Source: Chaenocephalus aceratus
Taxonomy: Eukaryota; Chordata; Actinopteri; Perciformes; Channichthyidae
Direction: 5' to 3'
Assembly: GCA_023974075.1 (NCBI GenBank)
Contig: CM043792.1
Coordinates: 17,141,373-17,205,372, forward strand
Length of the DNA stretch: 64,000 nucleotides
Within the stretch, counting starts at the first letter, position 1; every line of letters starts with the position of its first letter. Shown here piece after piece: positions 1 to 16,378 of the stretch. The translations under genes were made by a program, and so were the position numbers. The notes beneath the pieces are model-generated. The model had not been told where the DNA came from. It ran no database searches and was given only the letters and a program-made list of their open reading frames with translations.

Positions 1-140
1 GATAGTGAAAGTGCATTCGGATTCTCTAAAGCACCGCAGTCTCTTCTCCTAAGTCCTTTTGAATTCTCCTATCCACTATCCCTTAACCCCGTGACGTTTC
101 ACTCAGAGGTCAAGGAATAGACGATAGGGTTAGAACTTAG
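1..140. repeat. Possible MITE fragment with imperfect inverted repeat
   Basis: The segment CTCCTAAGTCC...CTATCCC near positions 46-90 is partly complementary to the segment near 120-144 that ends AACTTAGGAG, so the stretch can fold back on itself. This is typical of short non-autonomous DNA transposons, but I see no target duplication and the left edge is cut by the window. Confidence 0.3.
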
Positions 141-860
141 GAGCTGATCTTTGGACTATTTGAGTGCAGCCCCTGTCTTCTGCACAGCTAATCAGCAGCT
201 GATCGGTATCTGCCTGTGCACCTGATTGGCTGATTGGATCCTCTCACCCTCAGCTGGCCTATCAGCAGCCAGGGCCGACCATAAAGGAGGCACCCAGGAA
301 GTCTTCTCGCTCTCTCACTCTGGGCCTGTTGCTGATTGAGGAGCCTGCAATAGACTGCAGTGTTTAGCAACTCATGCTCCTTGTATTTTCTGACCTTTTT
401 GAAAGTGTGTGTGTTGAGAGGTGGAGGAGTTAGGTAAGTCTGGGGTACCCTGTACATTTCTTCCCACGTAGCTAATTAATGTTTAGACACACTAGGTTAG
501 CAGATTGTTGCCACCCCTGTATATTGTTTTGTCAACTTCTTTGTAGTTTAGTTAGTGAGGGTTTTTGTTTGAGTTTTGGTTTCAAAGGATAGATGTAGAG
601 ATAGGCCTGGTTTTGTTATGCTTGTTTCTTTTGTTTGGCACAATCCTTTGACTCCTCCTCCTCCTCCTCCTCCTCCTCCTCCTCCTCCTCCTCCTCCTCC
701 TCCTCCTCCTCACCAACAACAGAGTGTTTCAGTTATATGTCTGTTCGGTTCTGGGTTTACAAAATAAACCTTTTGTAAACTGTTACGCTGACTCCCTCAT
801 TTTTATTGGTTGTATGTTATTGTCTCCAGGTCCCCTAGACCTTAGTGGGGACGTAACACC
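141..860 (+). mobile_element. Candidate solo LTR (or LTR fragment)
   Basis: The tract has LTR-like order. A GC-rich stretch with a weak TATA-like ATAAAGG near 281 comes first, then transcribed-looking sequence, an AATAAA polyadenylation signal at 763-768, a T-rich region, and an end reading GGGGACGTAACA at about 859. That terminus is the inverse of the TGTTACG start common in fish Ty3/gypsy LTRs. The TG start and the flanking duplication could not be placed, so the left boundary is uncertain. Confidence 0.35.
652..711 (+). repeat. (CTC)n microsatellite
   Basis: About 20 uninterrupted CTC units lie inside the LTR-like tract. The short proline-rich reading frame across it is a by-product of the repeat. 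Confidence 0.95.
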
Positions 861-3745
861 AACGTTTAACTTTGATTATTAAATCATTCATTTTTTAAAA
901 CATACTAAAGTTGTGTAACCCAATTCTGAGGGGAGGATTGTTAAACAGGTTGTTTGTCATGTACTTTGATGCTCATTGGTTGAGCTTTAATCTAGCCCAT
1001 AAAGTAGTAAAACCACTAACTAAAAATACTCAGCATTGTTTTCTGACACAATGCAGATCACTGTTTACACTAGGTGAGAGAGTTTTCTATCCTTCCATCA
1101 ACAGTGATTCTGTTTTTCAGCCTGTAACGTGTCCAGTAGGCCCAGGGGTAAAACCAGGGCTGTCTCTTATATTATACGTTCTCCGAACAAGCATCTCCTG
1201 ACATCTTTACTGCAGAAATTGATTGGAAAGTCGAATCTGTCAAGATACAAGTCACAGCATGTCATGTGAGAGGATGCTCTCTCCTTGGTCCAAAAATGTA
1301 TCGATTTGAGAGCTTGATAGGAGAGTGAGAGAAAACATACTGAGAACCTGCTTTTCACAAACGCCATTATTCACCTGAAGGCTTTGATACCCAAACAGCT
1401 AAAACAGGTTTTTTATAGGTTTTTTTCTTTATGTTTGTGTAACTTTCGAGGTTGTACAATGTAGTAAATCTGTCAATTTTGTTGTCTTACAACATCACTA
1501 CTTTTTATTATTCAAAAGGGCTTTGTCCCAAAAACTGGTGGAGCAAAAGGAGAGATTTCCATTGCATCAGTCATCTGGCCAATTCCTACTATGCGTGTCC
1601 ATGGAGATCTGCTTTGATCCATCTGACAGAAATGTTGTCATTTGGCAATGTTCAACCCCAAGGGGACGTCTTCTCTTGGCCCACAATTTGTGAATGCTCT
1701 GACTGCGCATGCTCCAGTTTCAGTAAAACATTTTAATTATTATTCATCTTTAAAGATTTACCAACACAAATGGTGTCGAAAAACCACACATAATGACACT
1801 GCCACTTTGGGGAATGAAGGGTGGCACATACGTGAAACCCAAAACTGATGCAAATCCCTCAAGTGTAGTATGAAAGGAAGTCTGTAAAGGTCCAAGTGAC
1901 CGCAATGGTCCGTAGTCATACGGACCAAGTGTTCTACTCAGAACAAGGATTTAGCTCTTCATTTGCCTACATTATAAAAATGGAGGGAGCTGTTGTGGCT
2001 TACAATCATGTCATCCACTTATTCCCTGCTGCTGGGTTGATTGAAAGGAAACATATGGAGGCGTGACAGCAGCAAGGCCACCTGTGCAAATGAAAACAGG
2101 CTTTATGCAAAAGCCATCTGATTTAAAATTGCATACCTCAAAGACAGCGCATATGTCCCTGTTTAACTGTCCAATATACGTATATTTGTTTTAATGGAAT
2201 ATCTTCCATGGTATACATTTTTCCTCCGCATTGCTCTTTGTTTAACTTTAAAATCCCTTCACTAAATTACACATTACCATCCGTTTTGCCTTGATCAGAC
2301 ACATACGTTGAAGTGATCAGCCATCAGCAACTGATGCACACACTGACATTTTTTTTTAACCTGTCAGGAGAACATATTTCTACAGTATGTGGTTTAAGAG
2401 AAATGCAAGCAGGCCATGTCATTTCTGAAAGTTCCTGTTCATTTAAGTGGGCTGTTAACCCTTTTAAATAAAATAACCTGCAGTGCCATGTTTTTTAAGA
2501 AAACTGTCAGAAAATGTTTCCAGGTCACCCTGACTCAAACCTGAAGAAACTGTGTCAACTTGGCAGACCTCCAAAACTATTCCACACAAAGGCAGGAGGG
2601 TCATTTGGGATAAAAAAAACAAGCTTCAGTACAAAGGACCAAGCTTTTACAATTCATTCGTTGTCCATTTTGTTCAGATTTGGTCAGCTATGAAGTGTGA
2701 TTGATGGCCGGCCCTGCAGCAGTGAATTAACTGATGTAAAGTAACATGCTGGGCTTACATGTGTGTACATGTGTGTGTTACATTAGCTTTGACATCTGGC
2801 AAGACAAAAATCAGCTAACGCAACATGCCATGGTTTGGGTATTCACGCTGGCTAACATGATGACCACTGACCTGACAGTGGATGAAAGCCTTGGGGCGGG
2901 ACTCGGGAGTCAAGTAAACACCCCCACTCGCCCTCATTATGTAGAGCTGTCAGTGTCGACTGCAGCTCACTAATGCAGTACTGCAGAGGAAGCACTGACT
3001 ATTTGTCCTGACCCCAGAGAAACATACCAGAAACACCGTTCACTCTTTCCAGCTTCTCCTCTGCCGTATAATTAATTTAGAGCTAAGAATGAATTAAAAA
3101 TGTTCACCCATGTGTTAGGCGAATTGTTACAGACTACATTGGCAGTGTTCTTTCAGCACAATGTCAAAACGTGTTAACAAAGAGGTTGAGGTCCTTCTGA
3201 AAGATTGAAAGATACAATATCTAATGTAGCTATGACTGGGGAGCTAATTCAATCTTGAAAGCTTAACAATGTCAAAGTGTCCAATTTTTAAAATGAAAAT
3301 AACTCAACCCTCTTCATTATATGGTTTATCTTTTTACATTCTGACTCAAGGTCTGGACATAATTAATATTATACATCAAAAAAGTGTCCAAAACAAATGT
3401 TTGAAAGCAAATTGTATCACTTTAGCTTCCAGCTAGAAAGACGTAAACACAATCGGGCCAAGAAAATAAATGGAATGAGAAGTTATCATCATTGAACACA
3501 AACTAATGAAAAAAGACTTCTAACATTATGATTTATTTTACTGTCTGACAAAGAAAAGTAATGCAGTCTGAATTATGGAAATAATTTCCCAGACGCCTGA
3601 CCTATACCAACTCTGTATTTGAAAATGTTTTACTCTAATCAACACACTGGTAGTAGAAGAATATTCAGTATCCCACTCCCTAGCAATAAGCAGTAGTTGC
3701 TGTAGAAGAAACACATTGCCATGTCCCTAGTTGAAGCAATAACTC
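861..3745. other. No recognisable gene
   Basis: AT-rich DNA with only short, compositionally random reading frames. I see no domain, repeat terminus or RNA gene here. Confidence 0.6.
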
Positions 3746-3757
3746 ATATTAAGAACA

Positions 3758-4415
3758 TCCATCTTCTCCCGCTTATCCGTGGTCGGGTCTCGGGGGTAGC
3801 AGTTCCAGCAGTTCCAGCAGAGAGCCCCAAACTTTCTTTTCCCTGGCGACATCAACCAGCTCTGACTGGGGGATCCCAAGGCGCTCCCAGGCCAGCGAAG
3901 AGATATAATCCCTCCACCTGGTCCTAGGTCTACCCCTTGGTCTCTTCCCAGCTGGACGTGCCTGGAACACCTCCCTAGGGAGGCGCCCAGGTGGCATCCT
4001 AACTAGGTGCCCGAACCACCTCAACTGGCTTCTTTCGACGCGAAGAAGGAGCGGCTCAACTCCGAGTCCCTCCCTGATGACCGAACTTCTCACCTTATCT
4101 CTAAGGGAGACACCAGCCACCCTGCGGAGAAAACCCATCTCGCCCGCTTGTATCCGCGATCTCGTTCTTTCGGTCATGACCCATCCTTCATGACCATAGG
4201 TGAGGGTAGGAACGAAAATGGCCCGGTAGACAGAGAGCTTTGCCTTCTGGCTCAGCTCCCTTTTCGTCACAACGGTGCGGTAAAGCGACTGCAGTACCGC
4301 TCCCGCTGCTCCGATTCTCCGGCCCATCTCACGCTTCATTGTTCCCTCACTCGAGAACAAGACCCCGAGATACTTGAACTCCTTCACTTGGGGTAAGGAC
4401 TCATTTCCTACTTGG
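3758..4415 (-). pseudogene. 5'-truncated non-LTR retrotransposon (RTE/Rex3-like C-terminus)
   Basis: On the minus strand an open frame of about 210 codons encodes the C-terminal part of a LINE reverse transcriptase. It includes FKYLGVLFSSEG (RT thumb region), then the basic tail with RWFGHLVRM, GKRPRGRPRTRW and a final PPRPDHG. The frame stays open because the copy is young or under little decay, but the endonuclease and RT catalytic core are missing. The 12 bases ATATTAAGAACA occur immediately outside both ends (3746-3757 and 4416-4427), a target-site duplication from target-primed reverse transcription. The first dozen codons of the apparent minus-strand ORF, above 4415, are therefore flanking DNA and not LINE. 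Assignment to the RTE/Rex3 group rests on the tail motif and is less sure than the LINE call. Confidence 0.85.
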
Positions 4416-4539
4416 ATATTAAGAACAGGCAACATGGAAATGGTCCTTTACTGTTGTCTGTTGCTTAAAACATATATTTTGCTATTTTAGATGTTGGTTC
4501 AGGTAAGGATTGGAGGTCAAGGGACTTGTAGCTGGTAGC

Positions 4540-4990
4540 TGGTGCAACTGCAAGGCTCTGGTGGGCGTGTCTGGCGCTTGGGGTTAACGCGACCAACAAC
4601 CAATCACATTAATCTCCCTCCCCGGACACACAAAGCAAAAAAGCCATTTTTTTTTAGCTCTACTATTGCGAAAATGGATGCCTATTTGGTAGCAAGGGTG
4701 GCTATTGTGTATGCCTACTGCAATTATAACTTTATCCTCCATTTTTGGGAAAATGACGAAATGACCCATGCTATGGCTCTCCCAGCATATTTGCATAACC
4801 GGGATTTGATTGGCTGGCACTTCTGTCGACGCTTGAAAGTTGAACTTTTCTCAACTTTCACCGCGAGCAACCCAGGCAAGCGAAGCAACGGAACCACAAT
4901 GCAGTTTGGCAAAGCGTGAAGTCACCCCATTCAAAGTGAATGGGAAGCGTCTCCATTGAAGCTTCCAATGGAACCGTGTATACGGGGCAT
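4540..4990. mobile_element. MITE fragment related to the element at 42.2-42.8 kb
   Basis: It shares ordered blocks with 42240-42790: GGGCGTGTCTG, then CGACCAACAACCAATCACAT, the ACAAAGCAAAAAA block, AAAGTTGAAC, CACAATGCAGTT and CATTCAAAGT. Intervening sequence has diverged. I do not see paired inverted termini, so this copy looks truncated or old. Confidence 0.6.
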
Positions 4991-6690
4991 TAGGCTCACA
5001 GATACTTCTGAATAAATCAATACAGATAGAAAAATATGGCTGCATATAACCTTTTACATTTCTGTCAGAATAGTTTAAAGCCCCACTTGACTTCATTCTT
5101 ATTTAATTTCTCCCTGGAAAACATTCCTTCACATAGAGGTAATCCGTTTCATACTGCAAAATAACCTTTACTGAGAAACTGTCTTCCGAACAGTTAATTC
5201 ATTATCAATATTGACATTGATTAATTTCAGAAAATGTAATTATTCATCTGGTGAATGTTTAAATAGATGGTTCAATTTAACTTGCTAGATAAATAAACCA
5301 ATTTACAGTCGGACTGAGAGAATAGCAATCAAATTGCCATTGTGCTTACATTTCCCACAGTAGATAATGGTTTGCATGATGAGATGATTTTCACCAATAT
5401 GTATACAGTAAAGCCTTATTCATTTGTGATTGAAATGTGAAGACACACCAAACAAACAATACATCTAATTTGCATCCAAAAAATAAATCATCTTGGCTCT
5501 TAAGTGTCTGCCTCCATGACAAGCCTTCAATGTGTCAGGCATGAAGAAATAACTTCATCTCTGAACGCTCATTCCTCTCACTGTGACAGAATCAAAAGGT
5601 AGACACACACAGAAGAACATTGATGCCCATTAGTTTCCAACAAACTTTCAGTCACACACTGTCAGATTACTGTCGACAGCGCACCACCTGTTGATTCTAA
5701 AAATGGTTTCATTTTCTGATTGCGTCACGATCCAGTGACTAGGTAATTAGATACGTCTTTCTTCATTTCAGGATATATAAATATGTAGGATTTGGTGGAA
5801 CGTGTATCTTTGGTGAAAACACAATTAGACATGGCAAAATGATCTATGCACCGACTGTAAATAAACATGCAGACAAGGACTCATGTCATATATCATAACT
5901 TGTTTTATTATTTGCAAGACACCCCCTGAGGATTTGCTCACAAAGCAGCATTCCTCAGCAATTTCATTTAGTGAAAGTTCGATTTGATTTGAGTGTATTA
6001 CCACTTGAGTTTTCCTCAATGCCTTTTCGTTAGAGCTAAGCTGATTGGTAGATAGAACATAAACTACATTAACCATGGATCATCTCCCTGCCTCAGATTT
6101 ATGGGGTCTAGGACTGTGGGCAGTGATATATACTGTACAATATATATCTGGCTGCCTTTATCTTTGGCAGTAAATTATTGGGGGGTGTACATGGGAGCTG
6201 GGGGTTGAATTGTGACGGAAACTGTGCATGTGTGTGTGTTGGTGTGTCACAGCACAAAAACTGCTTTTGTCCAAGTAATCAATGGTATAGTCTTGGCCTT
6301 TAACCGCCCGCTCTTTTCCAATGTTTATTAACAGAGCAGCACTGCGGTTCGCTGCTTTGAGAGTCAGGTTCAAACGTTTGCCTCCATTGTTGCCTCACTT
6401 TGACTTATATGCAGGCCCTTCCATGATTACTTTGTACAATTTAGTTTATCAGAGAAGACTCTCATGTTTTAAATAAATCTCAATGATCTCTTTCATGAAA
6501 TTGTTCATCAAAAACTACTAGCAATATTTTTTTAACCAGTGCAACCTGGAGATATTGTTGTTGGCATGGCAGCAGACTTGGCTTACATCATGTTTTCTTA
6601 CATAAACATGATTTTAAAACACAACAGATGTGAGTGTGTGTGCATGTTAGGACAAAAGGCAGGTCTTCACAAGGTAAACCATTACATTTT
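4991..6690. other. No recognisable gene
   Basis: AT-rich sequence with short random frames only. Confidence 0.6.
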
Positions 6691-6697
6691 TATTGTT

Positions 6698-6990
6698 CAA
6701 GGTCCCATGTCATGCTTTTCCGGTTATTACCCGTCCCCTTGTGTGTTATGTAGCTTTTTCTGCATGTAAACGGTCTGCACAAACCCTCAAAGTACACCCT
6801 GTAGCGAGTAAAACTCTAACACAGAAAATACCTGTCTATGCTGCCCCCAAAAGTGCATTCAAATGGTATCATTGCTTCATTTAATTCTGATGTTTGTTGT
6901 CCCATTAAACCGAGTTTGAACTCTATAACTGCATTACACTGATGCTGTTGCAGCTGATGGAGAAGAGCAATAATAAATGGGGCGTTGTCA
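6698..6990. repeat. Fragment of a common teleost interspersed repeat
   Basis: The block AAGGTCCCATGTCATGC, followed by TGTGTTATGTAGC, TGCATGTAAACGGTCTGC and AACACAGAAAATACC, is a sequence I recognise as recurrent in fish genomes (a non-autonomous DNA transposon type). No second terminus is visible. The family name is not certain. Confidence 0.5.
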
Positions 6991-8144
6991 CTTTAATGTA
7001 AACAGATGTTGCTTGCAGTGGATTTGCTGAAATGACGGACTGTTGTTTTTCTTTGGAGGGCAGTCTCGGTTAAGGTTAGTGTTGATGGTGAAGAAGTGAG
7101 AAAATAAGTTTGCGTGAGTTCATGTGCATTTTTGTAAGCCCAGTGATTGGTTTATAATTATGGCAAACCGTTAACTCTATTGTAATGTTGTCATTCAATA
7201 CATCTTCAATGCCAATTTAAGTTTATAGACAGACACTGGCAAGTGAAAAAGCACTAAGCAGCAGTAAGAGTAGGTTCAATTATTATTTTGGGTCATTTAT
7301 ACAGTGTTACTAACACAATCTGCTAAAATGCCATTGTTTTTTTTATCTCATGCTTCCTTTATATTGTTTCTTTTCTGTTTGTGTTCTGTATAGTCCATTG
7401 GGGTGCTATTTTGACAAAAAAGTACATTTTACTATTGACTATTTACTTGGAATTATGATCCAATATAAGTCTGTGTATTAGTGAGCCATTAAATATGTTG
7501 AGCATCTATTGAGTCCTTCAGGAATACATTTAATTTCCTAACTGATTATAGGCAATAAACTGTTGCCTTTATAGAAGTTTATTCTGTCCTCTGACTGTTG
7601 TGGAAATTGCCTGCAAACACACAGCCAATGCATGCAGGGACAAGCTCCAATCCTCCCCTAACCTTAAGTATAAAGGTATAAAAAATAAATGCTCATGGGA
7701 GTCAACTCTCTCCACACATCGTAGAATCCTTCCGCGACGCATTCATGTGCTGCATCGCTGACAGATGTACCCGTTCCATATCAACCCACAGGTACTTAGT
7801 GTTCACAGGATTACAAGTTGTAGACATAAAATAAGCCTGGGATATATTTATAGAAGCTTGTATCCAGACTTGAGATAAATGGCAGCAGTGGGATTTATCA
7901 GCAAAACTGTGCGGGTTGACTGTCAGAGTTTGGCTGTGGTGGGCTGACTGTCAGCATCCACCACCAAGTTTCTCTAAAAATGTCCTAATGTAAAGCACTT
8001 TGAGCAGCAATTCTTACATCAAATATGTTGCATTATTAGCAATTTTGGAAAACACAAAGACCTTATCTTAACTGGAATACATATGGAAAACTTTTAGGGC
8101 CTCATTTAAAATGTAGACTGAAAAACCTAAAGGGCTGCAGAATT
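6991..8144. other. No recognisable gene
   Basis: AT-rich DNA. No domain-bearing frame or repeat boundary seen. Confidence 0.6.
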
Positions 8145-9184
8145 TGACTTAATGAAAGGCTGTGGCTTTTGAATTGGGTGTGCTGAATTTAGCACACAAT
8201 TCAGAATTTGTTCTATGTTATTCTCAAGAACAGTGCATCAGGCTCTGAATACGAAGACAACACTTTGTTAATACCATCAACTCATTGTTGGTTTGGCTCT
8301 TTACTACCCATATCCTTAGTAGTAAAAACAAATATCATCATATCTTGGGATTATAGAAACGGTAGCTAAAAAGCCTTCAAAAAAATATACAATTAACAAC
8401 GACTGGTATTGAAGCTCACAGGTATTATTACCAAGGCAACTATAGAGTATCAACAATTTAAGGATCAGAAAACAAGGAAACTAATAATGTTTTACTCCAG
8501 GGTCTTTCTTTTCAATAGCTTTTCATTCAAACATAAACACTGTGTTCTCATATGGCGCCTTCTTCAGATCCAGTCAAGCCCATTTTGGGAGATGGATGTT
8601 AGCTGCACACTGAGGTCTTTGAGAGACATACAAACTGAAGATGTTAAGTGGGGTGAAACCCAAAGGACATAATAAGATGCTAGCTTAAATTGGAAAACTG
8701 TTTCTCACCAACAACACAACACAGAACCATCCATGTACACATACATCTTATCCTCAGGGCTTCATAAATAAAATGTATTCAATTTGAGCGTGGCACCATG
8801 TGTGTTGCACGCTGATGTGTAGTGTAACCATGCTTCACATGGGAGGCTAATGGGAAGCCCTGTCATGGCGCAGTCATCACTTCACAGGCTCTGGAGCATA
8901 AAGTGTTCTGGACATCTCGAGGCAAACGAAGTAAACAAAACCAAAAAAAACACGAGGGAAAATAAAACCTCCTTGAATAACACAATGAGTAACAAAATGT
9001 TCCAAAGCCATCAAACCCGATTATCATCTAGCTCATGCATGACTAGCCTTCCCCTGCTGGTGTTGTACAGTGTCTAGAGTAAAACGCTAACAGTGACTGA
9101 CAACACCCCCTGATTATTTCATCACAGAGTAAGGTGTGCTGAATTTAGCACACAATTCAAAAGCCACAGCCTTTCATTAAGTCA
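8145..9184. mobile_element. Candidate DNA element with ~50-bp TIRs containing a palindrome
   Basis: Positions 8145-8197 and 9132-9184 are inverted copies. Both outer ends read TGACTTAATGAAAGG inward, followed by CTGTGGCTTTTGAATTG and the palindrome GTGTGCTGAATTTAGCACAC or its near-inverse. The interior is about 930 bp with no recognisable protein, so the element would be non-autonomous. No clear target duplication is visible, so the superfamily is undetermined. Local inverted duplication is the alternative. Confidence 0.55.
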
Positions 9185-9584
9185 GAAGACAAGCTCCCCA
9201 GTATCTGCTGATGTTGTCTATAGAGTGGCACCGGGATGACATCTTTTTGTAGGCCGACTCGGAAGTAAGCTGCCCATGGGTTCCCTCAACAAAAAAAGCA
9301 AAGGGATTTCTCCATAGGATTTTTGAAATATTGTAAAAAATAAGATCTTTGGAAAAGGAACCTGTTAGATAAATGCACGTTTTGTTCAGCCAGATAATCT
9401 CCACATACCCTACTTTTAAAATCATAAATCTAATTGCTAGCTTTATGATCGATAGATTTATGATTCAAAAATTATAAAAGTAGGGTAGACATGTAGATAT
9501 TATCCGGGGTCAGCCTACAAAAATACGTCATTCCTGCACCACTCTATAGTGCTTTGAGATAAAAAAGAACAACTGCCGGAGATA
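9185..9584. other. No recognisable gene
   Basis: Spacer between the 8.1-kb inverted-repeat element and the Tc1 element. Nothing coding is visible. Confidence 0.6.
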
Positions 9585-11195
9585 CACTGAACAAAAATAT
9601 AAATGCAACACTTTTGTTTTTGCTCCCATTTTTCATGAGATGAACTCAAAGATCTAAAACATTTTCTATATACACAAAATAACCATTTCTCTCAAATATT
9701 GTTCACAAATCTGAAAAATCTGTGATAATGAGCACTTCTCCTTTGCCGAGATAATCCATCCCACCTCACAGGTGTGGCATATCAAGATGCTGATTAGACA
9801 GCATGATTATTGCACAGGTGTGCCTTAGGCTGGCCACAATAAAAGGCCACTCTGAAACGTGCAGTTTTGCTTTATTGGGGGGGTCTGGGGGGGGTCCGAA
9901 AACCAGTCAGTATCTGGTGTGACCACCATTTGCCTCACGCAGTGCAACACATCTCCTTCACATAGAGTTGATCAGGTTGTTGATTGTGGCCTGTGGAATG
10001 TTGGTCCACTCCTCTTCAATGGCTGTGCGAAGTTGCTGGATATTGGCAGGAACTGGAACACGCTGTCGTATACGCCGATACAGAGCATCCCAAACATGCT
10101 CAATGGGTGACATGTCCGGTGAGTATGCTGGCCATGCAAGAACTGGGATGTTTTCAGCCTCCAGGAATTGTGTACAGATCCTTGCAACATGGGGCCGTGC
10201 ATTATCATGCTGCAACATGAGGTGATGGTCGTGGATGAATGGCACAACAATGAGCCTCAGGATCTCGTCACGGTATCTCTGTGCATTCACAATGCCATCA
10301 ATAAAATTCACCTGTGTTCGTCGTCCATAACATACGCCTGCCCATACCATAACCCCACCACCACCATGGGCCACTCGATTCACAACATTGACATCAGAAA
10401 ACCGCTCACACACACAACGCCCTGAACAGTGAAAACCGAGATTCATCCGTGAAGAGAACACCTCTCCAACGTGCCAGACACCATCGAATGTGAGCATTTG
10501 CCCACTCAAGTCGGTTACGACGACAAACCGGAGTCAGGTCGAGACCCCGATGAGGACGACGAGCATGCAGATGAGCTTCCCTGAGACGGTTTCTGACAGT
10601 TTGTGCAGAAATTCTTTGGTTATGCAAACCGATTGTTGCAGCAGCTGTCCGAGTGGCTGGTCTCAGACGATCTTGGAGGTGAACATGCTGGATGTGGAGG
10701 TCCTGGGCTGGTGTGGTTACACGTGGTCTGCGGTTGTGAGGCCGGTTGGATGTACTGCCAAGTTCTCTGAAACGCCTTTGGAGACGGCTTATGGTAGAGA
10801 AATGAACATTCAATTCACGGGCAACAGCTCTGGTGGACATTCCTGCTGTCAGCATGCCAATTGCACGCTCCCTCAAAACTTGCGACATCTGTGGCATTGT
10901 GCTGTGTGATAAAACTGCACGTTTCAGAGTGGCCTTTTATTGTGGCCAGCCTAAGGCACACCTGTGCAATAATCATGCTGTCTAATCAGCATCTTAATAT
11001 GCCACACCTGTGAGGTGGGATGGATTATCTCGGCAAAGGAGAAGTGCTCACTATCACAGATTTTTTCAGATTTGTGAACAATATTTGAGATAAATGGTTA
11101 TTTTGTGTATATAGAAAATGTTTTAGATCTTTGAGTTCATCTCATGAAAAATGGGAGCAAAAACAAAAGTGTTGCATTTATATTTTTGTTCAGTG
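9585..11195 (-). mobile_element. Complete Tc1/mariner element with 285-bp TIRs
   Basis: The element begins CACTGAACAAAAATATAAAT and ends with the inverse, flanked by TA on both sides (9583-9584 and 11196-11197), the Tc1/mariner target. The inverted repeats run 9585-9868 and 10911-11195 and are nearly identical, including internal blocks such as CTTTGCCGAGATAATCC. Long TIRs with internal repeats fit the IR/DR type of Tc1 element. The interior carries one transposase gene on the minus strand. This terminus is a widespread one in teleosts, and as I recall Tc1 elements of this kind have been reported in lampreys and explained by horizontal transfer. That last point is from memory. Confidence 0.95.
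9958..10897 (-). pseudogene. Tc1 transposase (DD34E), one frameshift
   Basis: The gene reads from 10897 down to 9958. The first 160 residues hold two helix-turn-helix domains of the paired type (AVARELNVHFSTISRLQRRF, then SAQTVRNRLREAHLHARRP) and the first catalytic Asp in LFTDESRFSLF. The frame then breaks near 10425-10435 inside what should be a continuous FSLFSGR-like stretch, and the second frame continues with GGGGVMVWAG, the second Asp in LQHDNARPH and the Glu in SPIEHVWD. There are 34 residues between the second Asp and the Glu, diagnostic of Tc1. A normal Tc1 transposase is about 340 residues, so the two pieces make a nearly full-length protein with no other stop. Transposase of this class cuts at the TIRs and inserts at TA. 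This copy cannot make it unless the frame is restored. Confidence 0.93.
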
Positions 11196-15047
<3,852 letters not shown>

Positions 15048-15901
15048 CAGTATGCCAGTCATTGCACCTTTGCTTTTGCCCTTTACACAATATAAAATAT
15101 AACAGAGGGGAATACAACACACAGCAGACTAGCTGCTCGGTAAGGCTCATTACACACATAACAACAAAGATATGGATGGATAAAAATAGGAGAGAGAAAT
15201 CAAATATCCATGGATGCTTCAAGCTGAGTTTGTGCCAAAGAGAAGGCCATGTTGTCTACTCAAATAAAAGTGTTTTTCTCCGTGCAGTTACCATTATGGT
15301 ATGACTCGGTTTGTAAGGCTAAAAGATCAAATGTGGGAAAACATATAGCAATTTTGTGGGAGGTTAAAGGGCAGATATTTCTTGGTCGGGCACAGTGTCT
15401 AGATCAGGGGTGTCAAACTCAAGGCCCAGGGGCCAAATTCGGCCCGTGACTTCATTTTCTGTGGCCCCACAAGAACTTGCAAAGAATATTATATATTTAT
15501 TATACAGTTACATGATGATTTACAGAAGCACGTTGCCCATAAACTACATGTCCCACAATGCATCTCAAATTAGACTTTTTTTCTGAGAATTTGACTTTTT
15601 TTCTTCTAAATATGCCTTTTTTCTTAGAATGTGCCCTTTTCTAGAATGTGGCTTTTCTTTTTAAATCATTTTTGTAACATTCTCACTGACTTGCAATTAT
15701 TCACCCTAGACTTCTAGACTTAGTTAATTATGAAGTTATTATCCTATCCGATAATTAGGAATGCTCCGATCGATCGGTCACCGATCGAGATCGGCCGATA
15801 CTCACTCTCTACCGATCGATCGGTGCTCTCTAAACATGCCGATCGCAAGACGTAAAATACATGACACTTTTCTCTGTGTGCGGCAAAACAAGCTCGCCAA
15901 A

Positions 15902-16039
15902 ATGGCTTCACCGGTCTGGCATTATTTTAAGGTGTCCGAAAAAGACAGTAAAATAGCGGTATGCAACGTGTGTGTGAAGCAGAAATCCTGCAGCTCCGCC
16001 CGCCGGTCCGGTAAGCGGAGCGAAACACACAAGAGTTAG
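15902..16039 (+). pseudogene. BED zinc-finger remnant of hAT transposase
   Basis: From the ATG at 15902 the product starts MASPVWHYFKVSEKDSK and reaches CNVCVKQ, the first half of a BED finger (aromatic W and F positions and the first Cys pair). The His pair and all of the catalytic domain are missing, and the frame stops at 16039 after a basic stretch. An in-frame ATG lies further upstream at 15761, but the BED homology begins at 15902. It is a relic with no expected transposase activity. Confidence 0.8.
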
Positions 16040-16170
16040 ACCTAACACACTTAGCTATTTTATCTACTTCTGGAACAAGCTAAACTAGTTATTATAAATA
16101 TATTTATTCTTCACTGTCGGGTAACTCATTACTGGATCAGTGAGCTGCATGAGATACTGGCAGGCTGTCA

Positions 16171-16228
16171 GGAGAGAGAGAGAGGGGGAGAGAGGGGGGA
16201 GAGAGAGAGGAGAGAGGAAAGAGGAAAA
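16171..16228 (+). repeat. (GA)n / (GGGA)n simple repeat
   Basis: Purine-rich GAGAGAG and GGGGGA tract inside the nested hAT element. Confidence 0.9.
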
Positions 16229-16378
16229 GAGAGCGCTTCCGCTCATTTCTCCCGTGTTATTATCCAAAGTGAATGTAAACTTGAATAATGTACATCATTT
16301 CAATGTAATAATTAAGTTGACTGTTGTTTGTGGAAGCTCCAGTGAATGAGCCCCATTAACTGAGTTTAAACATCACTT

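Noticed and set aside
4007..4396. 129-codon plus-strand frame
   Set aside because: It is the antisense of the LINE C-terminus.
8850..9077. 75-codon frame inside the 8.1-kb element
   Set aside because: Too short, no domain, and low-complexity Ser/Asn/Lys composition.
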